Below are positions 51,162 to 64,000 of a DNA stretch of 64,000 nt, piece after piece. The position numbers and the translations under genes are program-made. The notes beneath the pieces were generated by a model. It was not told the origin of the DNA. It saw nothing but the letters and a program-made list of their open reading frames with translations, and ran no database searches. Source of the stretch: Lepidodermella squamata (Eukaryota; Gastrotricha); contig JBLDXI010000035.1 of NCBI GenBank assembly GCA_047495785.1, forward strand, positions 1 through 64,000, in the 5' to 3' direction. How positions within the stretch are numbered: position 1 is the stretch's first letter; every line of letters starts with the position of its first letter.

Positions 51162-54100
51162 CTAGGGAAGCGGGCCTTTGTGATCTGAAGGCTCGCGGCT
51201 AACCGAGTTTTTATGACTAATGTTAATGTTATTGTTTTCAACGGGCGGCGCAGCGGCATTGTCCACGCCGCCGCCGTTGCCGCCGTTGAGGATCGGCGAC
51301 TCGTCATTGTCGTCGTCGTCGTCGTCGTCTTCCTGGTCGTGCAGCTCGCGCTCCATGGTGGCGACCGACGGCAGCGGCGCCGTGAACACGTCCTGCAGGA
51401 AGCGCAGGTCCGTGGCGGCCTGCACGGGCGGCCACTCGGGGTGCCGCGCCAGCTGCTGCGCGATCACCTGGTGGTGCGTGGCCGGCGAGCGAGACGTCCC
51501 GCGCCCGCCCTTTCCGTTGCCGACCCCGTCGCCGCCGTTGGCTGCCGTCGTTGTCGAGCCGTTTTGCGAGGCCTGGCGGAAGCGGATCGTCGTCACGCCT
51601 TCGCTAGTCGTCGTCTGGGCTTGGCCTAAAAATGGAGACAACAAATTAACAAGGGATCAAATTAATCAAGAATTAAACGAGTTTTTTCGGGCATTTTGGC
51701 TTTCAAGTATGTAAAAGCCCATCAAGATATTTAAAATGATCTCGAAATTCGAGAAATTTTGATGAAACTTGGCCAATGCGGAGTTTCAAATGATGCCATT
51801 TTCAAACTGATTCTAAATATAGGATTCTAAATATTTGAAACGCTAAAGTTGAGGTTCCAGCACTACATTTTTCCGATATCTCACGAAGAATTTGCATTTC
51901 TTAATAGATAGTTCAAGTATAGCATAATTTAGATAGTCTGCTTTCTAGACAGCCGATCGCTTAATTTCAAAATCGAAATTTGAAATCGATTTTTTATTTA
52001 GTATTTATTTGGTGCTGAAACCCTAAATTTAGGCAATCGAAAATGTACATGGCTAATTTTAGTTTAGCATGTAGCTCAGCAAGCCAAGTGAACAGCTGAA
52101 AATTTCTCAAATCGATCGTGATTAAATGGTTCCTATACCCTAATAATATAGTGTCGATTTGAGACTTCGAAGCATAAATATTTCTTACAAAATTCACTTT
52201 CGATTCGATGTATTCAACAACTCTGATTCGCGAGCCCGTCATCCGAGCTACGAAATCATTTACCTCTACAAAATCGAGTAAAGACAGCGAAATGGCTATC
52301 TTAATAACGCATTTTTTCAATATTTTACAAAATGCAAACAAAACAAAGTACTAACCAAAGCCGTTGCTCTGCGTCCACGCCTCGGAGACGGTTCGCGAAC
52401 GATCACCTCCGCCATACTTGCCGTTGACGCCAGGAGGCGCACTCGAGCGTTTCACACCAGCGTACCTGCTGTTGCCAGAGCCGGCGCCGTGGCCGCGGCC
52501 GCGACGACACAGGCAGGCGAGGAGGCGAGACGGCCACGCCGCCTCGATGACGGCGGCCTCGACCGTGAGGCACACGAGGAAGTTGAGCAGGGCGATGCCG
52601 AGGATGCAGGCGCGGAACTCCATGGAGGGCGGCAGCATGATCTGCAGGCCGTCCTCGATGATGCGCGGCGGCGACAGCACGACGACGCTGTTGAGGGCGA
52701 TGACGCCGAGCAGGTTCAGCACGAACAGCCAGTTGGTGAACATGAGCTTGCGGAACGGCGGGCCCTTCGACAGCACGATCGCCATCGACACGTACTGGAA
52801 GATGGACACGCAGAACACCGAGTAGTTCTCGAAGCAGTAGAAGTCCCGGTCGTTTATGTTCGCCTTCTTCAGCACCAGGTACCACGGCTGCTGCTGCACG
52901 AACTTGAACGCCAACACCTGCAACAAAACATATCATCATCAACATGTGAAATCAATTGCATCCAACGCTCGGTTCGATCTAAAAATTCTTAGAAAAAATA
53001 AGAGACCAGATAACCTATTTTCAGGCTTTACTGAAAGCAGTAATTCGCCACGTGATCACAAAAATGGGTATTCAAAAATACTAAAAGTGGCCGACTACTG
53101 ATTCGAAATTTGAGGAGCTTTACGGATTTCCCAAATGACTGGTCTTTTTCGGTCGTGAGCAAAGTACCGCCAATTTGGAAAATTATTCATCTCGGAATAC
53201 AATCAACTTCGAAATTTCAAACCGCTGCATGTATTTTTTATATTTTCAAAAGAATAGCTCGTTATCTCAGCTTTCTTTCGGAAGAAGAAATCGACATCCC
53301 AGTTATTTTGCCTGCTAGATCTGACTTTACAGGATTGTCCGGCGAGGTCAACTTTTTTCAAATTCGTCATAGTTTCCAAAGTGAGACACTCCGCCAGAAA
53401 GCAGCACAAATGTAAATTTTATTTCAAATTCTTGAAATTTTATTTTGGAGATCACTTTGATACTATAAACCACAATATGTTCAGTGAAATGCCTCTATTT
53501 TATGAGAACCGATGTTCGAAAAAGTAATACTTAGGTTGCTTCCGGGAGGAAGTTCTCAAATAACAAAGAATATTTTGGCTGTTTTCTGGCGGAGCGTCTC
53601 GGATATCGGAATTAAATTTCGCGAATCAGATTATAATTTCTGTTTATAATCTTTAAACCGCATTCAAGATTGTTCAAAGTAGCTATTTCCCTGTAATAAA
53701 ATGTAATAATAAATTCTCAAATTTTTTCATTCAAAGGGCTTCAATTTCTAGTTTTACAAAAATGTATCTGTGTAGTTGTTACCTGGAACGAGAGGTTGAT
53801 GAGCAGATAGACGACGAGCGACACAACGGGTTTAAGGGCGATGAGCGACTGCGGCGGGCGGTCGGGCACGAGGCTCGGGTACGCCTCGGTGAGCGTGAAC
53901 GTGAAGCCGAGCGACGTCAGCACGATCAAGTCGATGTAGAGAAACTCCCAGTCGGACAAGTTGGCGCCGATGTAGTAGAGCAGGCACGTGGTCGTGAACT
54001 GGATCAGCGAGTACGAGACCATGAAGCGGAACACGCCCGACGACGTGACGAGCGCGGCGCGGCCCTCGCGGATCACCGTCGGCACGCACTCGATGTTGGC

Positions 54101-57100
54101 GTTCTGCGACGTGAACGGGCTGGCGACGCTCGCTTCCGCCTCCGACAGCGAGATGCCGGCGTGCGCCGTTTTCAACGCGCCGCAGTCGTTGGCGCCGTCG
54201 CCGCACATCGCCACGTAGTAGCCGAGGTCCTGCAGCGACTCGATGAGCTGCTGCTTCTGCGTGGGCGTGAAGCGCGCGAACACGGTGCCGCGGACGACGA
54301 GGCGCGGCACGTACTCGGGGAAGTGCTCGCGCACCACCGACCACGTCTTGCCCGTCATCGCGAAGTGCACGTTCTGCGACGCGCCGTTCGCCTGGCTGCC
54401 GCCGCACTCGACCATGACGCCCGTCTCGTCGATGCCCGGGTCGGCCGTGACCAGCGTCTTCAGCCGCTGCGTCCGCCGGCTCGACACGTCCGGCGTCAGC
54501 ACGAATTCTATGCTTGGCTGCGAGTTCGGATCGTTGGCCGCCGGCGGTTGGGCATTCACCAGTATCACCTGAGAAAATGAATCACAAACAAATTATAGCA
54601 CAAATCGATAATGTAAGAGCTTTTATTCGCATTAAATGAGTTTTCTGAATTTACTCGAAGCTGACTTGAATTTTAACGATTCTATCAAATTTTACCATGA
54701 AAATTCTATTCATCTCTCCGATTTTGAGCAACTGAGCAAAGCGGCTCAAATTTTCTGGAAAAGCGCCTCTTGAAATCAGCCGTTAAAATTCATTCCGATA
54801 TCTTTGCGAAATGAAGTGCAAATCGATAAATATCTCATTAAGAATTAATTTATGCGAAGAGATCTCGAGTTGCTCGGAACGAAGCCAACAAGTGAGAAAA
54901 CGAGTTGAAATGTATTTTATTAACACTTCAACCTAAATTCGGATTTGATTAAAACTTGTTTTTCTATTCATCACCCCACTTCGATTTTGGGCTAATTTTC
55001 ATAGCAACAGCTCAAAATGAGTGCTTTGAAAATAGAAATAACTGAATTGAAAGGCCGGAATAGGGGTCAAAACATGTAATGAAAGGCTGAATATTCGATT
55101 AAATCACATCGTTGATAAAAAAGATGTATCCCGTTGCTCCGGAATAAAACAACGCAAATTCATATATTTTCGGAGGACTATTTTGTTCGAATTATTTTTG
55201 CTTGATTTGAATCAAGGGAATTCATGAAGGTGCGAATTTACAAAACAAAGACCCTAAATTCACTCCAAAATGGCACCAAATTACGCATAAAATTACCAAA
55301 TTTACACGCTAAACCTCGCCTTAAAAATATCAAATTTTTTTGTCATTTTGCAGTTTTTTGCGTAGAATATTTCGAAGGATAACGTAATTTCAGCCGTAAT
55401 AGACGAGTTGAAACTCGGTGATTTGCTTACCTGGTCAGCGTCGTCGATGAGGCCGCAGTCGCGTGCGACACTGAGCGCCGTCAGCGTGTTGTCGCCCGTG
55501 ACCATGAGACAGCGCAGGTTGGCGTCGCGCAGCTTGGCGATGACGGGCGCCGTCTGCGGCTTCAGCCGGTTCTCCATGATGAGCAGGCCGAGGAACTCGA
55601 GCCCGTTCTCGACCTGCTGCCGTTCGACGCGCTGCGTCTTCGCGTAGCTCATGCCAGGCAGGTACTTGCAGGCGAGGCCAAGCACGCGGTAGCCCTGCTG
55701 CGTGTACTGCACCAGTTCGGCGCTGAAGTCGCGCGGCACCGTGTGCGGCTGGCACAACGCCACCACAACCTCAGGAGCGCCTGTTCATTCGTGAAAAAAT
55801 ATTCGTAATTAATTATTAGCAACGTCATCAACAACATAAAGAACGTAAGGGTCCGGGTTTCGCGCCAAAATTTAAAAACCTAATGTCAGAGTATTCTCTC
55901 TTACAAAATTCGATTTTAAATAAATGTATATTGAAGAATAAAAAATATATTTACTTATTGATGAAGAAATTATTTTAATTAAAATAAGTTCAAAATTAAA
56001 TTAGCGGTCGTTTTACACACATCGCCTACGAGTCCTCCCGTCTGTCGTCCGTCCCTGCACCTGGCTCCTGACCGGTTTGATGCGTTCATCCTATTGCTAT
56101 CAAATGTTTTTTCAATTGTAGTGTTTTAATGGGACCAAAGCGTGTCACATTAACCGTGCAAGGAGAAAGGCAAAGGAGAAACCGGAGAAACGCAGGTATG
56201 ACACCGTTTCTGACATAACAGCTGCTTAACTGTTCGTGTAGCCCAAGGTCCTGAAATTCATGCTGAAAGAGGTCGAGGTCGCGGTCGCGGACGAGGAAGA
56301 AGTGCTCCAGGTTATTTTTTCTTAATCACTCATCACTCCTCAGTTCTCAGGATTACTTTTTTCAGAGGAATCCACAGCTGGAGAAGGTGATGCCTCTATC
56401 AGAAACAGAGGAAGAGCGAGTAGTACAGGTACGTAATGGAACCATTTCTTCATTCGCCTTACGGCTTCTTTCCAGTCCACATCCCACAAGTTTCCACTCA
56501 TGTTAGACTTGATGTCAGAGGCGCCGTTGAACCTACAACTCCAAACACCAATCTTCAAGGTATGAGAAGCATTCACTGTTTTAGATGTAGTACTTGAGAA
56601 ATCGTTATTTGAAGCCCTTAGAAGCCCTGCTCCTACTGTGCCGCGCAACACCTTTGTTGACATTGCCGGACCGTCATACGCGTCTCCAAGTGTTCTCGGT
56701 GGGTGTTTCCATCTTGGTTCTCCTCAAGTACTTAATTTTCATGTTACTAAGGAGTCAAAAGATCCGCTCTACCATTGATAGCTACTCCGTTGTCTGTTCT
56801 GCCGAAGAGACCGAGGTTGCTCGGACAACCTGTTGATGTCTCGAGAAGTATGCGTTATTTCGCTGAGGTTATTTTTATGCAATGTCTGTTACATTAGCGC
56901 CTTCACTGATTCAGCCTCGCCAGTCATCTCCTGCGGTTTTAACGCCGGTGGGTCTTAGAACGCCCCAGGCTGTTGCAGAGTCTCACTTCTTGAGCCCCGA
57001 CCTCAACATCCATCTTCTATCTCGCTTGCAACAAAACGCATTAAGCCAAGATCTGCTGCTTAGTTTTCCTCAAGAAGTAGAGGAGAATCCTCCTGATCCG

Positions 57101-60100
57101 GAAGACGTGATTGATCCCGATGATGACGAAGAACCAGATGTCGTGGACGCAAGAAAGAAGACCCACCGAGCTGCCCGGAAGCCATACAACGAAAGTGCAG
57201 TGAAGCAAAATGACCTCGGCTCTATGAACCAAGTGTGTTCAAACTGCGGCGCCAAATTTTTCCTGGCCGAGAAAACTTCTGGGTCTAAAGCTCAGCCGAA
57301 ATACTCAAGATGCTGCAATCATGGCAAGGTTAATAATTTTTGCATTGCTTATACTATGTGTTCACCGTTGAGATATTTAGGTCAAGCTACCGGAGATTGA
57401 ACCGCCGCCACAGTTACTTAAGAGACTGCTAACTGCAAGCGACGAAGATGCTAAAGATTTCCGGCAAAATATCAGGGCCTACAACAATGTTCTTGCATTC
57501 ACTTCACTTGGATGTGCGGGACTCGATAAGACAGTTACGCATGGTCGACTGGGCGCGTTCACGTTTCGAATGTGCGGAGAAATGCGGCATTACCACGGCC
57601 CGCTATTACCGAATGATAATCAACTGCCTAAATTTGCTCAGCTCTACATTTACGATGTAAATAATGAGTTGAATAACAGGCTTCAGCATATGCCATCACT
57701 AAATCGTGCGGTGCTGTCTTCTCTACAGTCTTTGATGCATGACGTTAATCCTTATGTTGGACTCTATAAAATGGCTTTCGAAATTCTCAACTCAAGATCT
57801 GACAACGTCAGCGTGCTACTTCGTTCTCATCCTTCCGTTGACCGACGACGCTACAATTTGCCTCAAACCGGAGAACTTGCTGTTATCGTACCCACGTCCT
57901 CGGAAAGCGAGATGAAGTACCGAGATATCGTAATGCATCTGCGATCGGGGGTTTTGACTCGCATCAATGAGCTCAGCCCTCATTACGATCCCTTGCGGTA
58001 TGTGTTGATGTTTGCTCAAGGTCAAGCGGGGTATTCGTTGGGTATACCTAATGCTCATGATTCCGGAACCCTTACGGCGATGGACTATTACTGTTACCGC
58101 ATTCATATTCGCGATGGTTGGATGCATCGATGTGGCAGACTGTTTCATGAGTACATAGTTGATCAGTACGTGAAGATAGAAGGCGCTCGGTTACTGTACC
58201 ACAAGCTCAATCAAGACCAGCTACGTAGCGATGTCGTTCGAGGTTTAACAGACGCAATGTCTGCCGGTGAGGTCGATCCTTCAAAAATTGGCAAGCGAAT
58301 TGTCTTACCGTCGTCATTTGTTGGTGGACCGCGTTTCATGTTCCAACTATATCAGGATTCAATGTCAATAGTCCGACATTTCGGCAAACCTGATCTATTC
58401 GTGACTTTCACGTGTAATCCTAAATGGCAAGAAATACAAAGAGAGCTCAGACCCAACGAAACAGCTGCTGATCGTCCCGATTTGGTTGTGCGCGTCTTTC
58501 AGATGAAGCTAAAAGAACTTTTCGATCAAATATTAGTCAAGCAAGTTCTTGGTAAAGTCGCAGCGCATATTTATGTGATCGAATTCCAAAAGCGCGGATT
58601 GCCGCACGCTCACATTCTCCTCATCATGAAAGATTGCGATAAACCGAAGACTGAAGAGGACATAGACAGCTTGGTTTGTGCTGAAATTCCTGACGAGCAG
58701 GCTTCGCCGAGACTATTCAAAACAGTCACCTCCTGTATGATGCACGGTCCATGTGGTTCCGAATTTCCTAATTCCCCGTGTATGGAGGGCGGACGATGCA
58801 CGAAGAACTTTCCTAAGCGTTTCTGTGAATCGACCTCTGCCGAACGTGACGGCTATCCCGAGTACCGACGCCGAGACAATGGCAGACGTGCGAAATCGAA
58901 AAGCAATATTGAACTCGACAACCGATGGGTTGTACCCTACAATCCATTTCTTTCATCAATGTTTGACGCTCACATCAATGTCGAAGTGTGTAGCACCCTG
59001 TCGGCCGTTAAATACCTGTACAAATATGTGTACAAAGGTAATTTATCGTATTCCTTTGATAGCAAAATTTGAATGTTTATGACTTTTTCCAGGTCATGAT
59101 AAAGCACTCTTCACATTGCGATCTGCTATCGACGATCCCGAAACTATCGATGAAATCAAGCGTTTCGTGGACGCCCGGTATATATCTACATCTGAAGCCT
59201 GTTGGCGAATTTTCGGTTACTCCTTACACCGAGAAAACCCTGCGGTTTATCGATTAGCGCTTCATCTCCCCGATAACCAAGCAGTTTTCTTCCGCGCGAA
59301 TGAAAACCTAAACAACATTCCAAGTCATCGACTACGTACGACATTGACTGCGTTTTTCGATTTGTGTCGGAACGACCCCTTTGCAAGAACATACACTTAT
59401 CCCGAGGTGTCGTGGCATTACCGCTGGGATGGCAAGCATCGACAGTGGCTGAAGAGGCAGCGTGGTGTCGGATGTGTCGGCCGAATTTTCACTGCTCACC
59501 CTAATCAAGGTGAACTGTACTGCCTGCGCTTGCTTCTACATCATGTGAAGGGGCCGTTATCCTTCGACCATCTAAAAACAGTCAACGGTGTCAAACTGGA
59601 CTCCTTTCGCGCGGCGTGCAAGGCTTTAAATTTGGTGGAGAGTGAAGATGAGTCACGCGCTTGCCTTCTTGAGGCCCGCACTCATGCAATGCCCCCAGCT
59701 CTTCGACAACTTTTCTCAACAATCCTTCTGTATTGCTTACCGTCAGAGCCCGAGGCATTGTGGCAGGAATTCAAAGCGGATTTGTGCCACGACTTTTTGA
59801 GAACGATCGGTGTTAGTGCGGAGGAAGCCGAAAATCGTGCTTTGCTTGACATCGAGTCACATCTCTCTTCGCAAGGACGGACTCTGGCTGATTTCCCAAA
59901 AATGCCGCTTTGTCATGTCGTGGAAAATGTGCCACGTGTCATTCGGGAACATACCGCTTTCGACATTCCTACCCTGGCTGCTCAGGCACTGGAAGCTAAA
60001 AATGCGATGAATGCCGAACAGCGAACCGCTTTCGACCTGATTGTTGACAGCGCCGTCAACAAACTTGGACGCATGTATATGTTGTTGGGGTTCGGAGGGT

Positions 60101-63040
60101 CAGGGAAGAGTTTCCTCCTGAATGGCGTTATTGATGACGTCCGTTCCAAAGGACACATTGTTTTGTCATGCGCTTCATCCGGCATTGCGTCGCTTCTGCT
60201 ACACAACGGCCGAACTGCTCATTCGGTTTTTAAAATTCCCATTGAAGGCGTCAACGAGCATACGACCTGCAATATTCCGGTTCAAGGTGCCTTGGCGTCA
60301 TTGTTGCGGCAAACGGATCTCATAATCTTTGACGAAGCCTCCATGCTCCACAAATACGCTTTCGCAGCGGTCGATCGAACTCTTCGAGACATTCTCAAAA
60401 CCGATAGTCCGTTTGGTGGAATAACTGTTGTTTTCGGAGGTGACATGCGACAATGTCTTCCGGTTGTTGCACACGGCGGACGCGCGGAAACGGTCGATGC
60501 CTGCGTCACAAAGGCTGAGTTTTGGAAAGACGTCCAGGTTATCAGGTTGACGAAAAACATGCGCGTTATATCCGACCCAGAAGTCGCGTGGTTTCCTGAT
60601 TGGTTATTGCGTGTTGGTGATGGCACGTGCCCTGTTCTAACAGCTGCAGGTCCTGACTGTATCGCAATCCCAGATCAGATCGTCAAGACTCAGTCCCTAA
60701 CTCAGCTAATCGATCACGTCTACCACGACCTGTCCGAGAACTACAAGAAAACCGCGTGGGTCGCTGAACGCTGTATCCTTGCAACTCGCAATGTGGAGGT
60801 AGACGAGCTTAATTTGCGTATTGTCGACCAGCTGCCACGGGACATTGTAAGCCGAGACTACCTGAGCTGTGACTCCACCATCGAGACCTGCCAGGCCGTC
60901 CGCTTTCCTCCTGAGATTCTCAACAGGTTATCACCTCCTGCCTTGCCGCCTCACCGGCTCAGACTCAAGGTTGGCGTTCCCGTTATTCTAACGCGGAACT
61001 TAAATCCTTCCAGGGGTCTGTGCAATGGGACCCGGCTAATCATTCGGCATTTGGGCAATAAGGTTTTGCTTGCGGAGGTTATCACCGGCGATTATAAGGG
61101 CCATTTGGTTGAAATACCACGTATTCCACTTATCTGTTCAAACGAAGACGTTCCCGTTGCCATGAAGCGAGTCCAGTTCCCCCTGCGACTCGCTTTTGCC
61201 ATGACCATCAATAAAAGTCAGGGCCAGACTTTCAACTTCCTGGGATTATCCCTTCTACATACCAGTGTCTTCAGCCACGGTCAGCTCTACGTTGCCCTGT
61301 CGAGGGTTCGCGACCCCAGGAAATTGGCAGTTCTTTGCCCTGCTTTAGACAAGCCTCGGCGTCCCTATTCGCGCAATATCGTGTTCAAAGAATCCTTGCT
61401 GTGAATAACTGAAGCTCAACAAACTTTTCTTTTCATTCCGACTTTTTTTACTTCGACTTCTGCTTAATAAAAAAGAAGGTTTTCGTATTAAAGTTTTTCT
61501 TTGAACACACGGATATTACGAAGGCGGGCGCTTGCGCCCGCCTGTTTTCCTAGTTTAGGAAAAATGAACAATCAAAAATTCGAATAACGAATTTTAGCTG
61601 GGATGAAATATGTACAATACTGATTTTTTACTAAACTATGCAACTCAAACTAGAGGATTTGGCTAGATTGCCAAGCTATTTTGATACAAAAGTGGATGCC
61701 AAGCTCCTGAAAGCGAAAGACGAATAAAAATGCTCGTGTATTATCATTTTACGGGTGGGTTTGCGGAAAAATTTTCCATTTTCTTGCTTTCAATGTTCAA
61801 GGCCAACTTTTCAATAAAATTTGGAAAATTTGAATCGTTGTTTCAAACTTAATTTCTTGATGATAACGACATTCGCAATTTGAGAAATCTAAAATACGTG
61901 AATTTGATGATTCAACTTAAAATTAAAGAAAAATTGGTGTTTTCATCAAAAAAGAATTTTCTTCCATTCCGTGTACAGATAAAATTATAGTTTGAAAGAC
62001 TGAAAAATTACCTTTCAAATAGAGAGCGAAATACTTCTCGCCAAGCACCCTCGTGATGACGGACATGCGCTGGAGAGACGACGAAAACGGGAACTGGCGA
62101 ATGATGCCCACCTCGAAGGGCAGCGGGGTCGGCGAGCCGTTGCCGTCGCCAGCCGCCGACGCACCCATGGACGAAGTGTCGCCGCCGCCACCGCTGCCGG
62201 ACGTGTTGAGCTGCGACGAGCGCGGGCGGACAATCGTCGGCGTGAGCACCTCGTAGCCCGCCTGGCCGTCGCCCATGTCCGCCTCGGCGCTGGCAGCCGG
62301 CTCCTCCAACTCCCAGCCGGTCTCCTGGAACATCTTCAAGTCGATCGGATCGCCAGTCACCTCGCCTTCGATGACGGCGAGGGAGTGGCACGTCGCCATG
62401 CACGTCGCCAGCTGCGATTTCCCCGGCAGGTACGCGCCGCTGGTGATGGGCGCCTGGAACTGGCCGCGCTGGCACGGCACGACCCGCGAGAAGTCGAGCC
62501 CGTCCTCCGTCAGCGTGCCCGTCTTGTCGAAGCACACGATGTCGACGACGCCGCACACGTTGATGGTGGAGGGCGACACGCAGAAGATCTTGTGCTTCTT
62601 CAGCCGCCGCTGCGCCGTCGCGTAGCCGACCGAGAGCGCGATGGGCAGGGCGGGCGGCACGACGATGGTGATGAGGTCGAGACAGCGGACGATGATGAGC
62701 GAGGCGGACTCGCCGCGGGACAGCCGCAGCACGAGCGAGTAGACGAGGCCGATCATGGCGATGCCGGCGAGCAGCCCCACGAACTTCATCGCGTCGACGA
62801 CGAACTTGAAGTCCATGGGCTTCGGGAAGAGGATCGAGCGGATCAGCTCGCCCTTCGCCGTCATGAAGCCCGTCGACAGCACGACGGCCCGCACCGACTT
62901 GTTCGCGAAGTACTTGGTCTGGATGACGCGCGTGCCGCAGAACAGCACGTGCCGTTCGTGCAGCTTCACGTGCAGTTGCTGGTCTTCGGCCGCGTTGCGC
63001 ACGGCTGGCAGGGCAGTTTTTGTCACCGGGACAGATTCAC
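51162..63040 (-). CDS. P5B-type polyamine-transporting ATPase (ATP13A2-5 / CATP-5-7 family), 3' part
   Basis: Lysosomal or endosomal P-type ATPase; characterised P5B members export polyamines from late endosomes. Exons in the window: 62012-63040, 55431-55780, 53783-54568, 52356-52917, 51162-51625 (phases agree, about 1,063 aa). Exons for the first ~200-300 residues lie beyond 64000. Visible in order: the end of the actuator motif (GESVPVTK), helix 4 with PPALP (the P5B signature; P5A has PPELP), phosphorylation loop DKTGTLTEDG, nucleotide domain with KGAPE split over the giant intron, TGDN, hinge GDGANDC, and six C-terminal membrane helices. The tail is Gly/Ser/Asp-rich and includes seven consecutive Asp. 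The 6.2 kb intron 55781-62011 contains a Helitron in antisense. Confidence 0.93.
56129..61404 (+). CDS. Helitron RepHel: zinc finger, HUH replication initiator and Pif1 helicase
   Basis: Rolling-circle transposase. Small exons 56129-56195, 56242-56310, 56366-56428, 56476-56559 and 56585 onward carry an N-terminal Arg/Gly-rich stretch. The large exons are 56898-57328, 57381-59037 and 59093-61404; the join between 56585 and 56898 is my guess. The N-terminal zinc finger (CSNCGAKFF) is followed by the Helitron-like N domain. The HUH motif is GLPHAHIL, and the catalytic tyrosines are in KYLYKYVYKG at the end of the second large exon. The Pif1 helicase follows: Walker A GFGGSGKSF, Walker B IIFDEASM, GDMRQCLPVV, TKNMR, TINKSQGQTF and LYVALSRVRD. 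No frame break was seen in the Rep-helicase part. Nearly all introns are phase 1. No OTU or endonuclease domain is visible. Confidence 0.88.
61522..61552 (+). terminator. Helitron 3' end: hairpin plus CTAG
   Basis: A GC-rich inverted repeat with an 8-9 bp stem, tgttttc, then CTAG. This is the rolling-circle termination signal; the flanking T at 61553 matches insertion into an AT dinucleotide. Confidence 0.9.
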
Positions 63041-64000
63041 CTGCGATACAAAAAATTGACAAAATTAGCATTTTCTTAGAAAAACAACATCCTAATTTGG
63101 AAAATTCAACTTTTCTTATGAATTTCAAACTCTTCCGTGCATCAGTTCTCAACATTTTAGAGGCGTAAACGAATGGAAAAAGAGCGGAAAAAGCGTTGTT
63201 ATGAAAATTTCAACGAATTGCAATTGAATATTATTCTAAAAAAAATTATTATAATGTTTCCAAAAATGCACGATTTGGAATATTGCGTTCTCCCATTTGA
63301 AATCATCAACATTTCATTACTCTGCGAAAATAAATAGCAAAGAAATAGCATTACTTACGCCTCAAACTTAACGATTTGCAGGTAAATTTGCAGTCTAATT
63401 ACTGTAACAACCCCTTTTTAAAGGCAAATAGATATGTCTTGGAACTCGAACGAATGAGTTCCAACCTCTCCATTCGACAACAGACTGCAGTGATGAAAAT
63501 TGCCTCTGTATTAAGAATTCATTATTTTTTAAATTGCTTTCACACCGATACTTAACATCAAAACGTTCGAGAGATTTTGAGGTAAAATTCATTTTCCCAG
63601 AAATTCATATTTGGCTGAAAACTGGCAACTTTAACCTTGTTTTTATCCCAGTTTGGTTTCAGATAACAATGCTGATAAAAAAACAGCGGCAAAACATGCA
63701 CCAATGGCATTCCCTGTAAAATTTTCAAAACCTGAACAAAATTTTCTGATTTTTCAGAAGGAAATCCTCAATTTCCAAGTATTTCTCAATAATTTGTCAC
63801 ACTAATGACATAAATTTTCAGCCGACTCTTGAATCTGGTCTCTGCCAGTAACCTGGAAGTTAAACATGGGTCATTGCGAGTCGTGCAAGTTTTGCAGCTA
63901 TGTAAAAAATGATGCAGCAATAAATTCCAAATATTTGCATGCAGCGACAAGACTCTTCAAGAATTATGAATAATTAAGCTGATTTTCCGCTATCCTCCTA
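63041..64000. other. Intron of P5B ATPase reaching window edge
   Basis: AT-rich sequence upstream of the exon acceptor at 63040, with no exon found up to the window end. The actuator-domain exons are expected further upstream on the minus strand. Confidence 0.6.

Larger units (their letters stand above)
55790..61552 (+). mobile_element. Helitron, apparently autonomous, inside ATPase intron
   Basis: The 3' terminus is canonical: perfect 8-bp-stem hairpin ggcgggcgcttgcgcccgcc at 61522-61541, 7 nt, then CTAG ending at 61552, followed by T at 61553. The coding gene (56129-61404) is complete. The 5' TC terminus was not found; it should lie between 55790 and 56129, so the start given is a bound. 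Insertion between A and T is the Helitron rule, but only the 3' side can be checked. It is antisense to the host ATPase gene. Confidence 0.88.

Noticed and set aside
1-64000. CRISPR arrays, bacterial operons, ribosome-binding sites
   Set aside because: The window is clearly eukaryotic (spliceosomal introns, nuclear tRNAs with intron); no spaced direct repeats of CRISPR type were seen.

Overview
This is a 64 kb piece of a eukaryotic, animal genome. Conserved exons are GC-rich and introns are AT-rich with a strong TTTTCAG-type acceptor. Several introns are only about 36-60 nt. Two same-strand gene pairs are separated by only 84-95 bp, which looks like nematode operons. The gene content (multi-domain C-type lectins, an astacin, a LET-767-like dehydrogenase, a P5B ATPase) also fits a nematode. 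I infer a nematode with moderate confidence (about 0.65); nothing here identifies the species.

Layout. Positions 18-4766 are a nearly perfect palindrome of tRNA genes. Two ~2.34 kb arms each carry Lys, Val, His, Ser(GCT), Asp, Gly, Ser(CGA) and Phe genes and meet at one intron-containing tRNA-Tyr. The right arm ends 12 bp after the stop codon of a PRC1/MAP65 gene (4778-8930, minus). Next come a PUF60-type splicing factor (10082-14240, plus) and a CDC25 phosphatase (14596-19974, plus). Then follow two tandem small secreted or membrane proteins of unknown family (21005-22419, minus), a large C-type lectin/EGF gene (24258-28557, minus) disrupted by a repeat with a tRNA-like module, and ATP synthase subunit e (29674-30047, minus) with a LINE fragment just upstream. 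After a second LINE fragment come a short/branched-chain acyl-CoA dehydrogenase (33319-34812, plus), a broken copy of the tRNA array (35.3-39.3 kb) that now contains an intronless 2-oxoglutarate oxygenase (37155-38093, minus), and an intronless hydroxysteroid dehydrogenase (40057-40998, plus).

From 41.5 to 44.7 kb there is an astacin-family protein that has lost its zinc site and has gained a kringle and a threefold four-cysteine repeat. A third tRNA cluster (46.0-47.1 kb) keeps the probable ancestral order of the array. A compact LTO1-APLF gene pair follows (47432-50025, minus). The last 13 kb is the 3' part of a P5B-type ATPase (51162-63040, minus, continuing beyond the window). Its 6.2 kb intron holds an apparently intact, spliced RepHel Helitron in antisense, ending in the canonical hairpin-CTAG|T.

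How it fits together: the nuclear genes (PRC1, PUF60, CDC25, APLF, LTO1) are ordinary housekeeping or cell-cycle functions. The accessory part is dominated by secreted multi-domain proteins and by repeats. The common theme is inverted duplication: the tRNA palindrome, the tRNA-like foldback in the lectin gene, and at least four short foldback or MITE elements. All exon joins given here were checked by hand for reading phase; none is supported by transcript data.
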